Source: JBBAEA01 sp041656175 (GTDB lineage: Bacteria; Myxococcota_A; Bradymonadia; UBA4248). Taken from it: DNA of 14,960 nt. The notes beneath the pieces are model-generated. The model saw only the letters and a list, made by a program, of their open reading frames with translations. It did no database searches and was not told where the DNA came from. This document shows, piece after piece, positions 1 to 7,580 of the stretch. The DNA lies in the NCBI GenBank assembly GCA_041656175.1, contig JBBAEA010000090.1:1-14960 (forward strand). The letters are read 5' to 3'. How positions within the stretch are numbered: the stretch's first letter is position 1; every line of letters begins with the position of its first letter. Position numbers and translations under genes: made by a program.

Positions 1-168
1 TAGAAATTGTGAATTTAATTTTACAAATCCGATACAGTTTTAAACAAAATGAGACATTTTGTAGAGAAATATAAGCTAAAAATGCTAATAAAATAAGGCG
101 GAGTGAAGGTAGAATGACATTTTATTCGAAAATTGCTTAAAAGAGTGCTTTCTTTGGGGAAGGGGGGG

Positions 169-218
169 ACGGGGGGAAACATCTTTTCTTTGGCACAAAG
201 AAAAGGGTTTCCCCCCGT
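169..218. repeat. long imperfect hairpin downstream of rlmD
   Basis: The outer arms ACGGGGGGAAAC (169-180) and GTTTCCCCCCGT (207-218) are exactly complementary over 12 bp. The inner arms TTTTCTTTG (184-192) and CAAAGAAAA (196-204) pair over 9 bp around a GCA loop. It begins 22 bp past the stop of the leftward methyltransferase gene, so it could stop transcription of that gene, although no clean U-tract follows on the minus strand. It could equally be another member of the G-tract palindromes scattered through this window. The rest of 1-239 is AT-rich and shows no gene I can support. Confidence 0.6.
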
Positions 219-239
219 GCAAAGCTCTCAAAACATTAT

Positions 240-1733
240 TTATGCCAATTCGAGCAAAGCTACACACTCAACGTGCGCGGTTTGCGGCAACATGTCGATG
301 GCTTGAATACGCAATGGCCTGTAGCCGTCGTTGCAGAATTTCTTAAGATCATCGGCTAAGCTTTTCGGATTACAGGAGACGTAAAGAATGTGTTTGGGCT
401 TAAGAGCGTTAATTTGCTTATAACTAGGAGGTAGTAGCCCGCGTCTTGGCGGATCGACGATGAGCAAGTAATCATCGAATCTGCGCTTATTCATCAGGTC
501 TTTAAGTACGGCGGCGGCGTCGCCTGCATAAAACTGGGCGTTGCGGATATGGTTTTTTTCCGCGTTTTCTTTGGCGTTTTGTATCGCTTGCTGTTCGATG
601 TCGACGCCAATAGCGGCGTGTCCATGCATCGCAAAGCAAAGCGCGATGGTTCCTGTGCCGCAGTAAAGATCGAGTATCAAAGTGCTGGGCTTTAACACGG
701 GAGCGGCAAAGTCGTGAAGCAGGCAGTATAGGCGCTCCGCTGCCATCGTGTTGGGCTGGAAGAAGGCGCGCGGGAGAATCTCGAACTGCAGTGCGTGATC
801 GGCGTCGGGTAGGTAGAGGCACTCCTCAATAATAGGATTTCCCCAAAGCAGGTGATCGACATAACGTGTGCGGGTTCCTTTTTGAATAATGTGCTGCGTC
901 CAAATAAGGGAAGTGATTTTTATCGCAAGCTCGGATTGTAGTGCCAGTATTTGTTTACTAAACAATGCTATTACATCTTTAGCATCCATCGCGCCATTGA
1001 GTGTATTTGGGCGCTCTTCGCCACTAGTCGTTAGAATAAGCATGCATTGTCCCGTGCGCTTAGCCTCGCGTAGGCTCAATAAACGCAAAAAACCTTGGTT
1101 TTTGCGAAAAGCGTAGAATTCTAGCCCTAGATTTTGGGCCCATTCTTGCACAGAATGCGAAATCTTAGCCAAATCTTCGTTCATGAGGTAGCACTGCTGT
1201 AAATTGACGACCTCGTGCTTAAAGTCATGGGGATGCATGCCTAAGCCAAGCTTATCGCTCCCATCGGGACCAAAGCTAAGTTCCATTTTATTGCGGTAGT
1301 GCCACTCATCATCTGCACCAATAGGAGGCTGAAACTCGATCTCACCTAAGCCAACTGATTCGAAAGCGGTTTTTAGCACATTCTGTTTTAGCATAAGCTG
1401 ATCGGCGTAGTTTATGCCTTGCAGAGAGCAACCGCCGCAGCCAGTGTTGATATCAATCCGCGGTTTTGCATGCTCGCAGCGTTCGGGGGAGCGCCGTATT
1501 TTAGCGCTTAGTTTCTCAATGAGTTTCGCCTGCATTTGACTGCCCTGCACACGGCGAAGTTCTGCCATAACGACGTCGCCGGGAACTGCGTTTGGAATCT
1601 CAAGGACTACGTTTTTGCCGTCTAGTTCAATAGTGCAAAGCCCCATGCCGCGAGAAGATAGGTCGGTAATTTCGCAGCGGACGTGGCTAAAGAGGTGGGC
1701 GCGCAGCCCTTTATCGTATTTTCGTTTTGACAT
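240..1733 (-). CDS. rlmD: 23S rRNA (uracil-5-)-methyltransferase, RlmD/TrmA family
   Basis: This 497-residue protein belongs to the SAM-dependent RNA uracil-C5 methyltransferases. RlmD acts on U1939 of 23S rRNA. The N-terminal part to about residue 75 fits a TRAM RNA-binding domain. Cysteines C86, C99, C102 (in CGGC) and C181 match the four-cysteine [4Fe-4S] site of RlmD-type enzymes. The C-terminal Rossmann domain shows DLYCGTGT (355-362), DPPRRG (427-432), catalytic C454 in YVSCNP and the closing HVEC (487-490). The start at 1733 was chosen because the homologous MSKRKYDKG segment begins there. The open frame continues upstream to 1904 but runs into a palindromic element and looks non-coding. 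No strong Shine-Dalgarno is visible. Assignment to the family is firm. RlmD rather than a related position-specific paralogue is inferred from the Fe-S cysteines. Confidence 0.9.
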   Translation of the reverse strand: MSKRKYDKGLRAHLFSHVRCEITDLSSRGMGLCTIELDGKNVVLEIPNAVPGDVVMAELRRVQGSQMQAKLIEKLSAKIRRSPERCEHAKPRIDINTGCGGCSLQGINYADQLMLKQNVLKTAFESVGLGEIEFQPPIGADDEWHYRNKMELSFGPDGSDKLGLGMHPHDFKHEVVNLQQCYLMNEDLAKISHSVQEWAQNLGLEFYAFRKNQGFLRLLSLREAKRTGQCMLILTTSGEERPNTLNGAMDAKDVIALFSKQILALQSELAIKITSLIWTQHIIQKGTRTRYVDHLLWGNPIIEECLYLPDADHALQFEILPRAFFQPNTMAAERLYCLLHDFAAPVLKPSTLILDLYCGTGTIALCFAMHGHAAIGVDIEQQAIQNAKENAEKNHIRNAQFYAGDAAAVLKDLMNKRRFDDYLLIVDPPRRGLLPPSYKQINALKPKHILYVSCNPKSLADDLKKFCNDGYRPLRIQAIDMLPQTAHVECVALLELA

Positions 1734-1824
1734 TATATTTTGGGGGAAATAGCACTTAAGTGGCGCAGAAACGTCGCAAACCCGCTGGCTAGGCCATAGC
1801 TTGGGAATCGGCGAAGAACGGGGT

Positions 1825-1978
1825 GGGGGGTAGCGCGGGATCGCCGAGTAAAATGCGCAATGAGCAAATAAAATGCGTTGAATGAGCGATACGAGCGAAT
1901 ACAACGCATTTTATTTTTGCGAATTGCGCATTTTGCGAGGAAGCCCGCGCGTAGGGGGGCAGAAGCCCCCCAGCCAAA
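1825..1978. repeat. large palindromic element, copy 1 (stem type 1)
   Basis: A G-tract plus TAGCGC opens the element and CCCCCCAGCCAAAG closes it. Between them lies a 118-nt hairpin (1833-1950). GCGCGGG (1833-1839) pairs with CCCGCGC (1944-1950). AAAATGCGCAA (1850-1860) pairs with TTGCGCATTTT (1924-1934). AAATAAAATGCGTTG (1866-1880) pairs with CAACGCATTTTATTT (1902-1916). The loop is 21 nt. A second small hairpin, GGGGGGC-AGAA-GCCCCCC (1954-1971), follows. A second copy near 12.3 kb has the same flanks but different stems. It sits between the divergent rlmD and the Cys-rich gene. Confidence 0.75.
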
Positions 1979-2034
1979 GCTCTGGGCTGAATATGTCTCA
2001 AAAGCGACGTGTTTGGCTAGGGCGCGGGCGAAGA

Positions 2035-2063
2035 TTCTTGCTTGTTTGGAAAAAGTGTATAGA
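2035..2063 (+). promoter_or_regulatory. weak candidate promoter for the Cys-rich small gene
   Basis: TATAGA at 2058-2063 resembles a -10 box and is preceded, at 17 bp spacing, by TTCTTG (2035-2040), a poor -35. It lies about 65 nt before the ATG at 2129. The intervening leader holds a direct repeat of TGCGCGA. This is a pattern match only. No other promoter-like sequence stood out between the palindromic element and the gene. Confidence 0.25.
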
Positions 2064-2128
2064 TTGTACGTAAGTGCGCGAGGTTGCGGGTCTTGTGCGC
2101 GACTTTACTACCCGTGTGAGGAACTACG

Positions 2129-2305
2129 ATGAGCGAAGAGAAAAAGAAAGATTGCAAATGTGGTTGCGGCGAGGATTGCGTTTGCCAAGAAGAGTGCGAA
2201 GAGAAAGCCTGCGGCAAGCACAGCCGTAAGTTTGTGGTGGCGGTTGCGGCGGCGGTTGTCGGTGTCGTGATTGCGACTGTGTTGATTCGCATAATCCGTA
2301 AATAG
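2129..2305 (+). CDS. small Cys-rich protein with a C-terminal membrane helix
   Basis: A 58-residue ORF starts at ATG 2129 after a good ribosome-binding site (GTGAGGAA, about 7 nt upstream). The N-terminal 30 residues are charged and contain seven cysteines at 9, 11, 13, 17, 19, 23 and 28 (CKCGCG, CVC). Residues 35-54 are an uninterrupted Val/Ala/Ile-rich helix, long enough to cross a membrane, ended by the basic residues RIIRK. The layout suggests a tail-anchored protein with a cytoplasmic metal- or redox-active head, but I recognise no family and no function is shown. It is followed by a strong terminator, so it is probably monocistronic. The coding call rests on the RBS, the codon pattern, the amphipathic layout and the terminator placement. 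Confidence 0.7.
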   Translation: MSEEKKKDCKCGCGEDCVCQEECEEKACGKHSRKFVVAVAAAVVGVVIATVLIRIIRK

Positions 2306-2312
2306 GATTTTT

Positions 2313-2353
2313 TAGGCGTCATGGCTGGGGGGAAGGCGTGACGCTATTTTTTT
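2313..2353 (+). terminator. intrinsic terminator after the Cys-rich gene
   Basis: TAGGCGTCA (2313-2321) pairs with TGACGCTA (2339-2346), giving an 8-bp stem with one bulged G. Seven T residues follow (2347-2353). The loop carries GGCTGGGGGG, a G-tract motif also seen at the ends of the palindromic elements. The terminator ends only 25 bp before the antiporter ATG, so that gene needs read-through or a promoter overlapping the terminator. Confidence 0.7.
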
Positions 2354-2378
2354 GCTTTTTCTTAGGCCAAATTAAGTT

Positions 2379-4445
2379 ATGGAATACGTAATTGAGCGCT
2401 TTTCGCATCTTTTTACGCTGCCGCTGACGGAAGAAGTAGCGGTCTTTGCGCTTTTGTTGTTATTGATATTAATCGCTCCGATTGTCACGACGCGTTTGAA
2501 GTTGCCCTCGTTATTGGGGCTCATTTTGTTCGGTGTAATTATCGGTCCACACGCGCTCAACATCATACAAAATGACGGTGCGGTAAAGTTATTATCGACC
2601 ATCGGTTTGTTGTACATCATGTTTATCGCCGCTTTAGAGATGGACATCAACCAATTTAAGGTACACCAAAACCAGAGCATTGTTTACTCGGGACTAGCCA
2701 TGCTTGGACCAGCGGTAGTGGTGTTTCCCTTGGTGTATTTTGTATATGGGCTGCCTGTTCTTGAAAGCGTCTTGGTGACAACGATGATGGCGACGCACAC
2801 CTTGGTGGCCTATCCCACGGTAAGCCGCTACGGGGTGGCAAACGATTCTAGCGTAGCCATTACGATAGGGGGAACGATTTTACTCGACACCGTTGTGCTT
2901 ATCGCTCTAGCCGTGATTTTGGGCATGCATCAAGGGAGCTTAACGGCTGGATTTTGGATGCAGCTTGTCTCCTCGATCTTGCTATTTTTGCTCATCATGT
3001 ACTTTGGTGTGGGAAAGCTCGGCGAATGGTTTTTTACGAATTTTCATAACGAACGATATTTGCAATACATATTCGTGCTTTTTGCCGTGTTTTTATCGGC
3101 GCTTTTAGCGGAGCTCGCGGGGCTAGAAGCCATTGTAGGTGCTTTCGGTGCTGGGCTTGTGCTCAATCGGCTCATACCGCGCTCATCTCCGCTTATGTAC
3201 AACGTCGAATTCGTCGGTAACGCGATATTTATTCCGTTGTTTTTGATTTCCGTTGGCATGCTCGTCGACTTGAAGGTACTCTTTAGCGGGCCTTATATAT
3301 TGATCTTAGCCTTTGCTTTATCGGTCGCGGGTATTTTAGGTAAATGGCTTGGCGCGTTCTCTTTACAAAAGTTGTACAAGCTAACGAAAACGCAGCGAGG
3401 GCTTATATTTGGGCTATCGACGGCGCGAGTGGCGGCTACCCTTGCGATAGCCATTGTCGGGCACAAGGCTGGTTTAATCAACGATGCGTTTTTGAACGCT
3501 GCGATTCTCATCATTTTGGCGACTTGTATTGTAGCGTCCGTCATTACGGAAAGAGCTGCCAAAACGATGGCCGTCGAGAAAGAAACGTCGCTTCCAGGCG
3601 AGCAGGATGTTATTGCGGGTGAGGATGAACATATTTTATTGCCCATTGCTAACGTCAATAATATTGGGAAGCTTTTTGATTTTTCACTATTGTTAAAGAG
3701 CCCAACATCCGAGAATCCCATCACGATTTTGACGGTTGTTCCCAACGACGAAGAAGCCGAAAAGAATATCGCAACGAACCGTAAAAAGCTGAATGAATAC
3801 ATTAAAACAGCCGGAAGCCCTGAGGCGAATGTCAAAGTTGTTGCGACCATCGACACTTCGGTGCCCGACGGAATTTGCCGAACATCGCGCGAGTATGTTG
3901 CCGATTTACTGATTCTTGGTTGGCCAAAACCTGGTATCCTCGAACGCATTATAGGGGAGAAGTGGGCTTGCATCATTAATCAAGTCGACAAGATGATCGT
4001 GCTGGCGAGTTTGGAGTCGCCGACTTCGCAGACGCAGAGGTTGGTGTTACTGACAGCACCGATGGCTGAGCTAGAGCACGGTTTTGAAATTTGGGTACAA
4101 AAGGTGGTCAAGATTGCGCTGGAGTGGAGTTTGTCCATACACCATTTTGGTGAAGTTTCGACTTCGGATGCGATGCGCGAAGTTATTGAGCGCAACAAAC
4201 TCAGTGCAAAGCTTGAGAGCAGCGAGTTTAACGAATGGAACGATTTTCTCGTCTTATCGCGTGAAATTAAGGATACCGATCTCATCGTTGTTATCTCGGC
4301 ACGACGCTCTACCTTGTCGTACTTGCCGCTGTTCGAGAACATGCCTTCAAAACTTGAGAAGTATTTTGCTAAGAACAACAAGCTGATTGTGTTCCCGAAG
4401 CAGGCCATTGATAATAGTATTATTAATTCTACTATTGACGTTTAG
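2379..4445 (+). CDS. CPA2-type cation/proton antiporter with Usp-like tail
   Basis: This 688-residue inner-membrane protein resembles the monovalent cation:proton antiporter 2 (Kef/NapA-like) family. Residues 20 to about 390 contain roughly a dozen hydrophobic segments. Family-like stretches include the N-terminal KLPSLLGLILFGVIIGP (41-57), MATHTLVAYPTVSRYG (137-152) and ILLD (167-170), where D170 is a candidate ion-binding acid. This is a single Asp, not the DD pair of electrogenic Na+/H+ exchangers. From about 416 the protein is soluble, with two alpha/beta halves (about 416-545 and 553-672) that look like universal stress protein modules. ADLLILGWPKPG (508-519) resembles the end of a Usp core. 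The tail probably regulates transport. ATG 2379 has no clear Shine-Dalgarno. The ion specificity cannot be read from sequence. Confidence 0.85.
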   Translation: MEYVIERFSHLFTLPLTEEVAVFALLLLLILIAPIVTTRLKLPSLLGLILFGVIIGPHALNIIQNDGAVKLLSTIGLLYIMFIAALEMDINQFKVHQNQSIVYSGLAMLGPAVVVFPLVYFVYGLPVLESVLVTTMMATHTLVAYPTVSRYGVANDSSVAITIGGTILLDTVVLIALAVILGMHQGSLTAGFWMQLVSSILLFLLIMYFGVGKLGEWFFTNFHNERYLQYIFVLFAVFLSALLAELAGLEAIVGAFGAGLVLNRLIPRSSPLMYNVEFVGNAIFIPLFLISVGMLVDLKVLFSGPYILILAFALSVAGILGKWLGAFSLQKLYKLTKTQRGLIFGLSTARVAATLAIAIVGHKAGLINDAFLNAAILIILATCIVASVITERAAKTMAVEKETSLPGEQDVIAGEDEHILLPIANVNNIGKLFDFSLLLKSPTSENPITILTVVPNDEEAEKNIATNRKKLNEYIKTAGSPEANVKVVATIDTSVPDGICRTSREYVADLLILGWPKPGILERIIGEKWACIINQVDKMIVLASLESPTSQTQRLVLLTAPMAELEHGFEIWVQKVVKIALEWSLSIHHFGEVSTSDAMREVIERNKLSAKLESSEFNEWNDFLVLSREIKDTDLIVVISARRSTLSYLPLFENMPSKLEKYFAKNNKLIVFPKQAIDNSIINSTIDV

Positions 4446-4450
4446 CTTTA

Positions 4451-4573
4451 TAGGGATGCTCTGAATAATGTGAAAATTGCCAAAAAAGTAGCTAGAGTAA
4501 AATAACGAAAGTCAGGCTGGTTTTCAAAATAAAAGTCAATAAAATCAATGCCCTACACACAAATATGAGTTCT
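4451..4573 (+). repeat. dispersed element, copy 1 of 3
   Basis: It begins TAGGGATGCTCTGA and contains AACGAAAGTCAGGC and GTCAATAAAATCAAT. The same blocks occur in the same order at 4847 and 10322. Like copy 3, it is followed by CTACACA and then an AGGGCGATAGCCCT hairpin. It starts 6 bp past the antiporter stop. There is no coding content. Confidence 0.7.
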
Positions 4574-4593
4574 AAGGGCGATAGCCCTTTTTT
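4574..4593 (+). terminator. short hairpin with T-tract downstream of the antiporter
   Basis: AAGGGC (4574-4579), loop GATA, GCCCTT (4584-4589), with a run of T from 4588 to 4593. It has the form of an intrinsic terminator, but the stem is only 6 bp and the hairpin is part of a repeat that also occurs twice at 10453-10480 without a T-tract. Confidence 0.5.
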
Positions 4594-4846
4594 CTTTGCA
4601 ATTTTGGCCTATTTCGTCGTCGGCTGCGTCGTTTGGCGCGGTCACGACCTCTAGGTCGTTCCCTTGCCGCACTCCTTGCCTCCTAGAACTAGGCTCAAAA
4701 TTGCAAAGAAAAGCAGTTTTTGTTTTCTTCTTTTCTTCTTTTTTTTACCTTGTTCCTCGCTTCTTATAACTCGGCTCAAAATGGTAAAGAAAAGTATTTT
4801 TTCTTTTTTTTCTAGGACTCGGCTTAAACTTGGCAAAAAACTCTTT
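4594..4846. repeat. inverted repeat plus degenerate CTAGAACTAGG repeat units
   Basis: CTTTGCAATTTTGGCC (4594-4609) is complementary, with one extra base, to GGCTCAAAATTGCAAAG (4692-4708), so about 115 bp could fold back. Inside lies ACGACCT-CT-AGGTCGT. From about 4678 a unit recurs with decay: CCTAGAACTAGGCTCAAAAT, then TTATAACTCGGCTCAAAATG, then CTAGGACTCGGCTTAAAC. The first two are followed by AAAGAAAAG and a T/C-rich stretch. The same unit occurs at 7490-7580. No gene is supported here. Confidence 0.65.
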
Positions 4847-4975
4847 TAGGGATGCTCTGATTAATGTAAAAATAGTAGGGGGCAGCTTTGAAACCAGCCC
4901 TTGCTTAAAATAACGAAAGTCAGGCGAGTTTTCAAAATAAAAGTCAATAAAATCAATATGTTATACAGAGGAAGG
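4847..4975 (+). repeat. dispersed element, copy 2 of 3
   Basis: This is the most complete-looking copy: TAGGGATGCTCTGATTAATG at the left, AACGAAAGTCAGGCGAG and GTCAATAAAATCAAT in the middle, then TTATACAGAGGAAGGG. The reverse complement of the right end (CTCTGTATAA) loosely mirrors the left CTCTGATTAA. This would suit a degenerate MITE-like element, but the match is weak. Confidence 0.65.
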
Positions 4976-5005
4976 GTTCTAATGGCTCAGTTCCTCAATT
5001 CCGAC

Positions 5006-5142
5006 TACGATTTGCGCTGCACTCACGCAGGCTTGCGTTCGATTGCGCAAATCTAGTCTCATTGGGTCATCAACTCGTAAAACAGTTAGTTTTACTCGTT
5101 TCGACCCCTTAGCGGGGCGTGGGGCAGCGCCCCACAAGGGGT
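5006..5142. repeat. three consecutive hairpins in the rsmE upstream region
   Basis: First, GATTTGCGC (5008-5016) pairs with GCGCAAATC (5045-5053), with an inner ACGCA/TGCGT hairpin. Second, GTAAAAC-AGTTA-GTTTTAC (5077-5095). Third, ACCCCTT (5104-5110) pairs with AAGGGGT (5136-5142), continuing into GTGGGGC-AGC-GCCCCAC (5119-5135). The last is the strongest and ends 27 bp before the rsmE ATG. They may act in an RNA leader or simply be repeat elements like the others in this window. Confidence 0.55.
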
Positions 5143-5169
5143 GCATTGCGATGTATTTTAGGATGAGCG

Positions 5170-5868
5170 ATGGCAAAGCGTTTTGTGACAAAAGTTCTCA
5201 TAGAGGCAGCAACAGGCGATCGCATAGCCATGCCAAGGGATATCGCGCATCATGCCTTAGACGTGATGCGCTTAAAAGAGGGGGATGAGCTAGAGCTGGC
5301 GAGCTATGATAAGATCTGGAGCCTGCGTATGAGGGGTGGGAAGCTAGAGGTATTGTCTTGTCAAGAGAATATGCGTTCTACACCCGCGATCGAAGTAGCA
5401 ATTTCGCTTTTTAAGTGGCCACGTTTTGAGTGGTTCTTAGAGAAGGCGGTAGAGCTTGGAGTTGACACGATTCAACCAATTTTGAGTGAGCGATGCCAAA
5501 TTAAGATGGAAGCAGGCGCTTGGGAATCAAAAGTAAAACGTCTAGAGAAAATTATGACACAAGCTGAGCGACAAAGCTTAGCGTTACGGCGCTGCGAACT
5601 AAAATCGCCCATGCCACTAAGAGACTATGTCCACTCGCAAAAAGCGGAAACTTGCTTCGTCGCTATGCCTGGGGACTACCCGCGTTTGTTAGACGCTTAT
5701 ACGGGGCAGGATGCCGTTAGCCTTATCTCAGGACCCGAGGGTGGGTTTTCAGCGCAGGAGTTTTCCATGATCTTAGAATGTGGGGCGCTTCCCATTAGCT
5801 TGGGTAAGCATATCCTACGCGCTGAAACAGCGCCTCTGGCAATGCTTGCACTCTTGCGATGCTCTTAA
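5170..5868 (+). CDS. rsmE: 16S rRNA (uracil(1498)-N(3))-methyltransferase RsmE
   Basis: This 232-residue SPOUT-class (trefoil-knot) methyltransferase modifies N3 of U1498 in 16S rRNA. Family signatures are FLEKAVELGVDTIQP (89-103), the AERQS segment (132-136), GPEGGFS (188-194) and LGKHILRAETA (211-221). The last two form the SAM-binding knot. The N-terminal 70 residues fit the PUA-like RNA-binding domain. The length is normal for the family. ATG 5170 follows TAGGATGAGCG, with AGGA in Shine-Dalgarno position. An ATG 7 nt upstream is out of frame. It converges with the peptidase gene, with only 32 bp between stops and no obvious terminator there. Its upstream region is crowded with hairpins. 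Confidence 0.92.
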   Translation: MAKRFVTKVLIEAATGDRIAMPRDIAHHALDVMRLKEGDELELASYDKIWSLRMRGGKLEVLSCQENMRSTPAIEVAISLFKWPRFEWFLEKAVELGVDTIQPILSERCQIKMEAGAWESKVKRLEKIMTQAERQSLALRRCELKSPMPLRDYVHSQKAETCFVAMPGDYPRLLDAYTGQDAVSLISGPEGGFSAQEFSMILECGALPISLGKHILRAETAPLAMLALLRCS

Positions 5869-5900
5869 ACGGCAGCTTCCCCCACATAAAAATAAGCGCT

Positions 5901-7481
5901 CTATTCCGCGTAGGCTAAGAATTCTTCCGCATTGGGGTAGTTTGGTGCTATATCGACAGGAATCGCAGTGAGGGATTGCAACTTTTCTGCAATTTCTGGG
6001 CGAATTTGGGCGTATTTCTGGACAAAAGCAAGCGCGACTTCTTCGTCGCCTTCGGCTTCGAGTTCGATAAGTTTGGCGACAAGTTGGCGGTTTGCCTCGG
6101 GGAGTTTTTGGGCATCGTAGCTAAAGACCAGCGCGTCATCGTGCGTTATTGCGCCGAACTCAATGTAATAGTTGAGTTGAATGGCGTTGGCTTTGGCGTG
6201 TGCCGAACCGAGGCCAAAACGCAAGGCGCGGAAAAAGCCAGCGAGCATGGTGGCGTAGGCGCTGGGAACTGCGTCGGCGGGGAGTTCGTTTTGTTCGACT
6301 AACCAATGGGTTAAGTAGAGAGCTAGCGTGTCGGCCTTTGCTTCCTCGATCGGTGAGTATGCAGTGTTGAGAGCGCGGTGAATGGCAAGCGTTGGGGTGT
6401 GGCGCGTGTGTTTGGGGCCAAGGCTGTGTCCGGTTTCGTGCAAAAGCGTGTGCCTGAAGAAAGCATCGAAATTAACCAGCGTGAGCTGCTCTTTGTTCAT
6501 AAACTCTGCGGCAATAGGGATGAGTATTTTATCGAATTTTGCGTGTTGTACATTGCGAAATAGCACTTTTTTGCTGCCGTGGTTTTGAATAACTTCGGGA
6601 TCGTTGGGGAGCACCAAAGCTAGTGTTTGCGGTCCGTGAGCGGCTTCTCCCGAGGCGAACAAAAGGTCAATGACGACGAATCTGCTCTCGCCTTGCTCTA
6701 GTTCAGTGGGTTTGAGTTCTTCATCGATGGGGAGGGCAGCCTGCATTTGCGGGACAAAATCGGCAAAGCGACGCAGTGCTCGTGTTTGCATCGCGTCTCG
6801 CAGACCGATGTAGCACTCAAAGCATGCTTTGAGCCCAAGTAACTTATCCTCATAAACCTCGTAGGGGCCAAAGACTACTTCAATTTCGCTATCGGTCACC
6901 TCTAGCCAAGCGACTTCGCTCTTGGCGTAGTCGTTGTCTAGCAAAGACTGCGCTCTTTGCTTCAAAAAGCGCGAGAGCGACTCGTTTGTGCAGAGTTGTG
7001 CAGCATTTTGTAAATGTTGTGCGCATTTTTCGAGTTCTCGGGAAAAAGCCTTAGAGTAGGGAAGCGCTTTAAGACCTTCGTCCGTTGCTTCAATAAGGGT
7101 GGTGTAGGACTCGAATGCACTGCGATCCTCAGGGTGCTTTTGGAGCCACTCGCGGAAGCGCTCTGGCGTTAAATCTGCGGGGTAAAAGCCTGCACCACGC
7201 GGTTTTTCGTTGTGCCCATAAAAGGGCGCATCTTCGTTTAGCCGATCCCACGGTCCTGCCATAATGCGGAAAGACTGAATGAGTTTTTGCTTCCCCGTGT
7301 CTTCAATTTCTTGTTTGTATTGAAAATTGAGCGGCGAAACCTGGCGTAGATACACGTCTTCCAGAAGCTTCGCAGCTTTTATAAGTTCGCTGACCGCAGC
7401 CTTATCTTTGGTTGGAAGGTTCGTACTTTCGACAGTTAGACTAACATTAGCAAATTTTTCACAAGGGTAGCGATTGGGCAT
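5901..7481 (-). CDS. M49-like zinc peptidase (dipeptidyl-peptidase III family-like)
   Basis: This 526-residue protein carries a zinc site like that of peptidase family M49. HETGH (348-352), in FFRHTLLHETGHSLGPKHT, would supply two histidine ligands and the catalytic Glu. EEAKAD (379-384) corresponds to the EECRAE motif, whose second Glu (E380 here) is the third ligand. Classical DPP III has a six-residue HEXXXH, whereas this protein has a five-residue HEXXH, a variant known in some bacterial M49 proteins. The N-terminal region (FRIMAGPWDRLNEDAPFYGH, 71-90) resembles bacterial M49 proteins often annotated as Zn-dependent hydrolases. No signal peptide is visible, so it is probably cytoplasmic. 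The start at 7481 follows AAGAGGAAAAA, a good ribosome-binding site. The leader upstream is made of the CTAGAACTAGG repeat. Confidence 0.8.
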   Translation of the reverse strand: MPNRYPCEKFANVSLTVESTNLPTKDKAAVSELIKAAKLLEDVYLRQVSPLNFQYKQEIEDTGKQKLIQSFRIMAGPWDRLNEDAPFYGHNEKPRGAGFYPADLTPERFREWLQKHPEDRSAFESYTTLIEATDEGLKALPYSKAFSRELEKCAQHLQNAAQLCTNESLSRFLKQRAQSLLDNDYAKSEVAWLEVTDSEIEVVFGPYEVYEDKLLGLKACFECYIGLRDAMQTRALRRFADFVPQMQAALPIDEELKPTELEQGESRFVVIDLLFASGEAAHGPQTLALVLPNDPEVIQNHGSKKVLFRNVQHAKFDKILIPIAAEFMNKEQLTLVNFDAFFRHTLLHETGHSLGPKHTRHTPTLAIHRALNTAYSPIEEAKADTLALYLTHWLVEQNELPADAVPSAYATMLAGFFRALRFGLGSAHAKANAIQLNYYIEFGAITHDDALVFSYDAQKLPEANRQLVAKLIELEAEGDEEVALAFVQKYAQIRPEIAEKLQSLTAIPVDIAPNYPNAEEFLAYAE

Positions 7482-7484
7482 TTT

Positions 7485-7580
7485 TTCCTCTTAAAATTGC
7501 AAAGAAAAGGTGTTTTTGTTTTCTTCTTTTTCTTCGTTCCTAGCCTCCTAGAACTAGGCTCAAAATGGCAAAAACTCACT
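7485..7580. repeat. CTAGAACTAGG-type repeat in the leader of the M49-like gene
   Basis: AAAATTGCAAAGAAAAGG followed by GTTTTTGTTTTCTTC is nearly identical to 4697-4738. CCTCCTAGAACTAGGCTC (7544-7561) recurs at 4679-4696. CCTAG-AA-CTAGG is a small inverted repeat. On the minus strand the unit forms the transcribed leader of the peptidase gene and ends just before its Shine-Dalgarno. Confidence 0.65.

Noticed and set aside
2017..2322. 101-codon minus-strand frame
   Set aside because: It is antisense to the Cys-rich gene, Thr/Ala-rich from the gcg repeats, and overlaps the terminator.
3293..3976. 227-codon minus-strand frame inside the antiporter
   Set aside because: It is antisense to a well-supported membrane protein gene. 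Its length follows from codon bias of the sense frame.
4979..5191. 70-codon minus-strand frame upstream of rsmE
   Set aside because: It covers the three-hairpin region and the rsmE start on the opposite strand, with no RBS or family resemblance.
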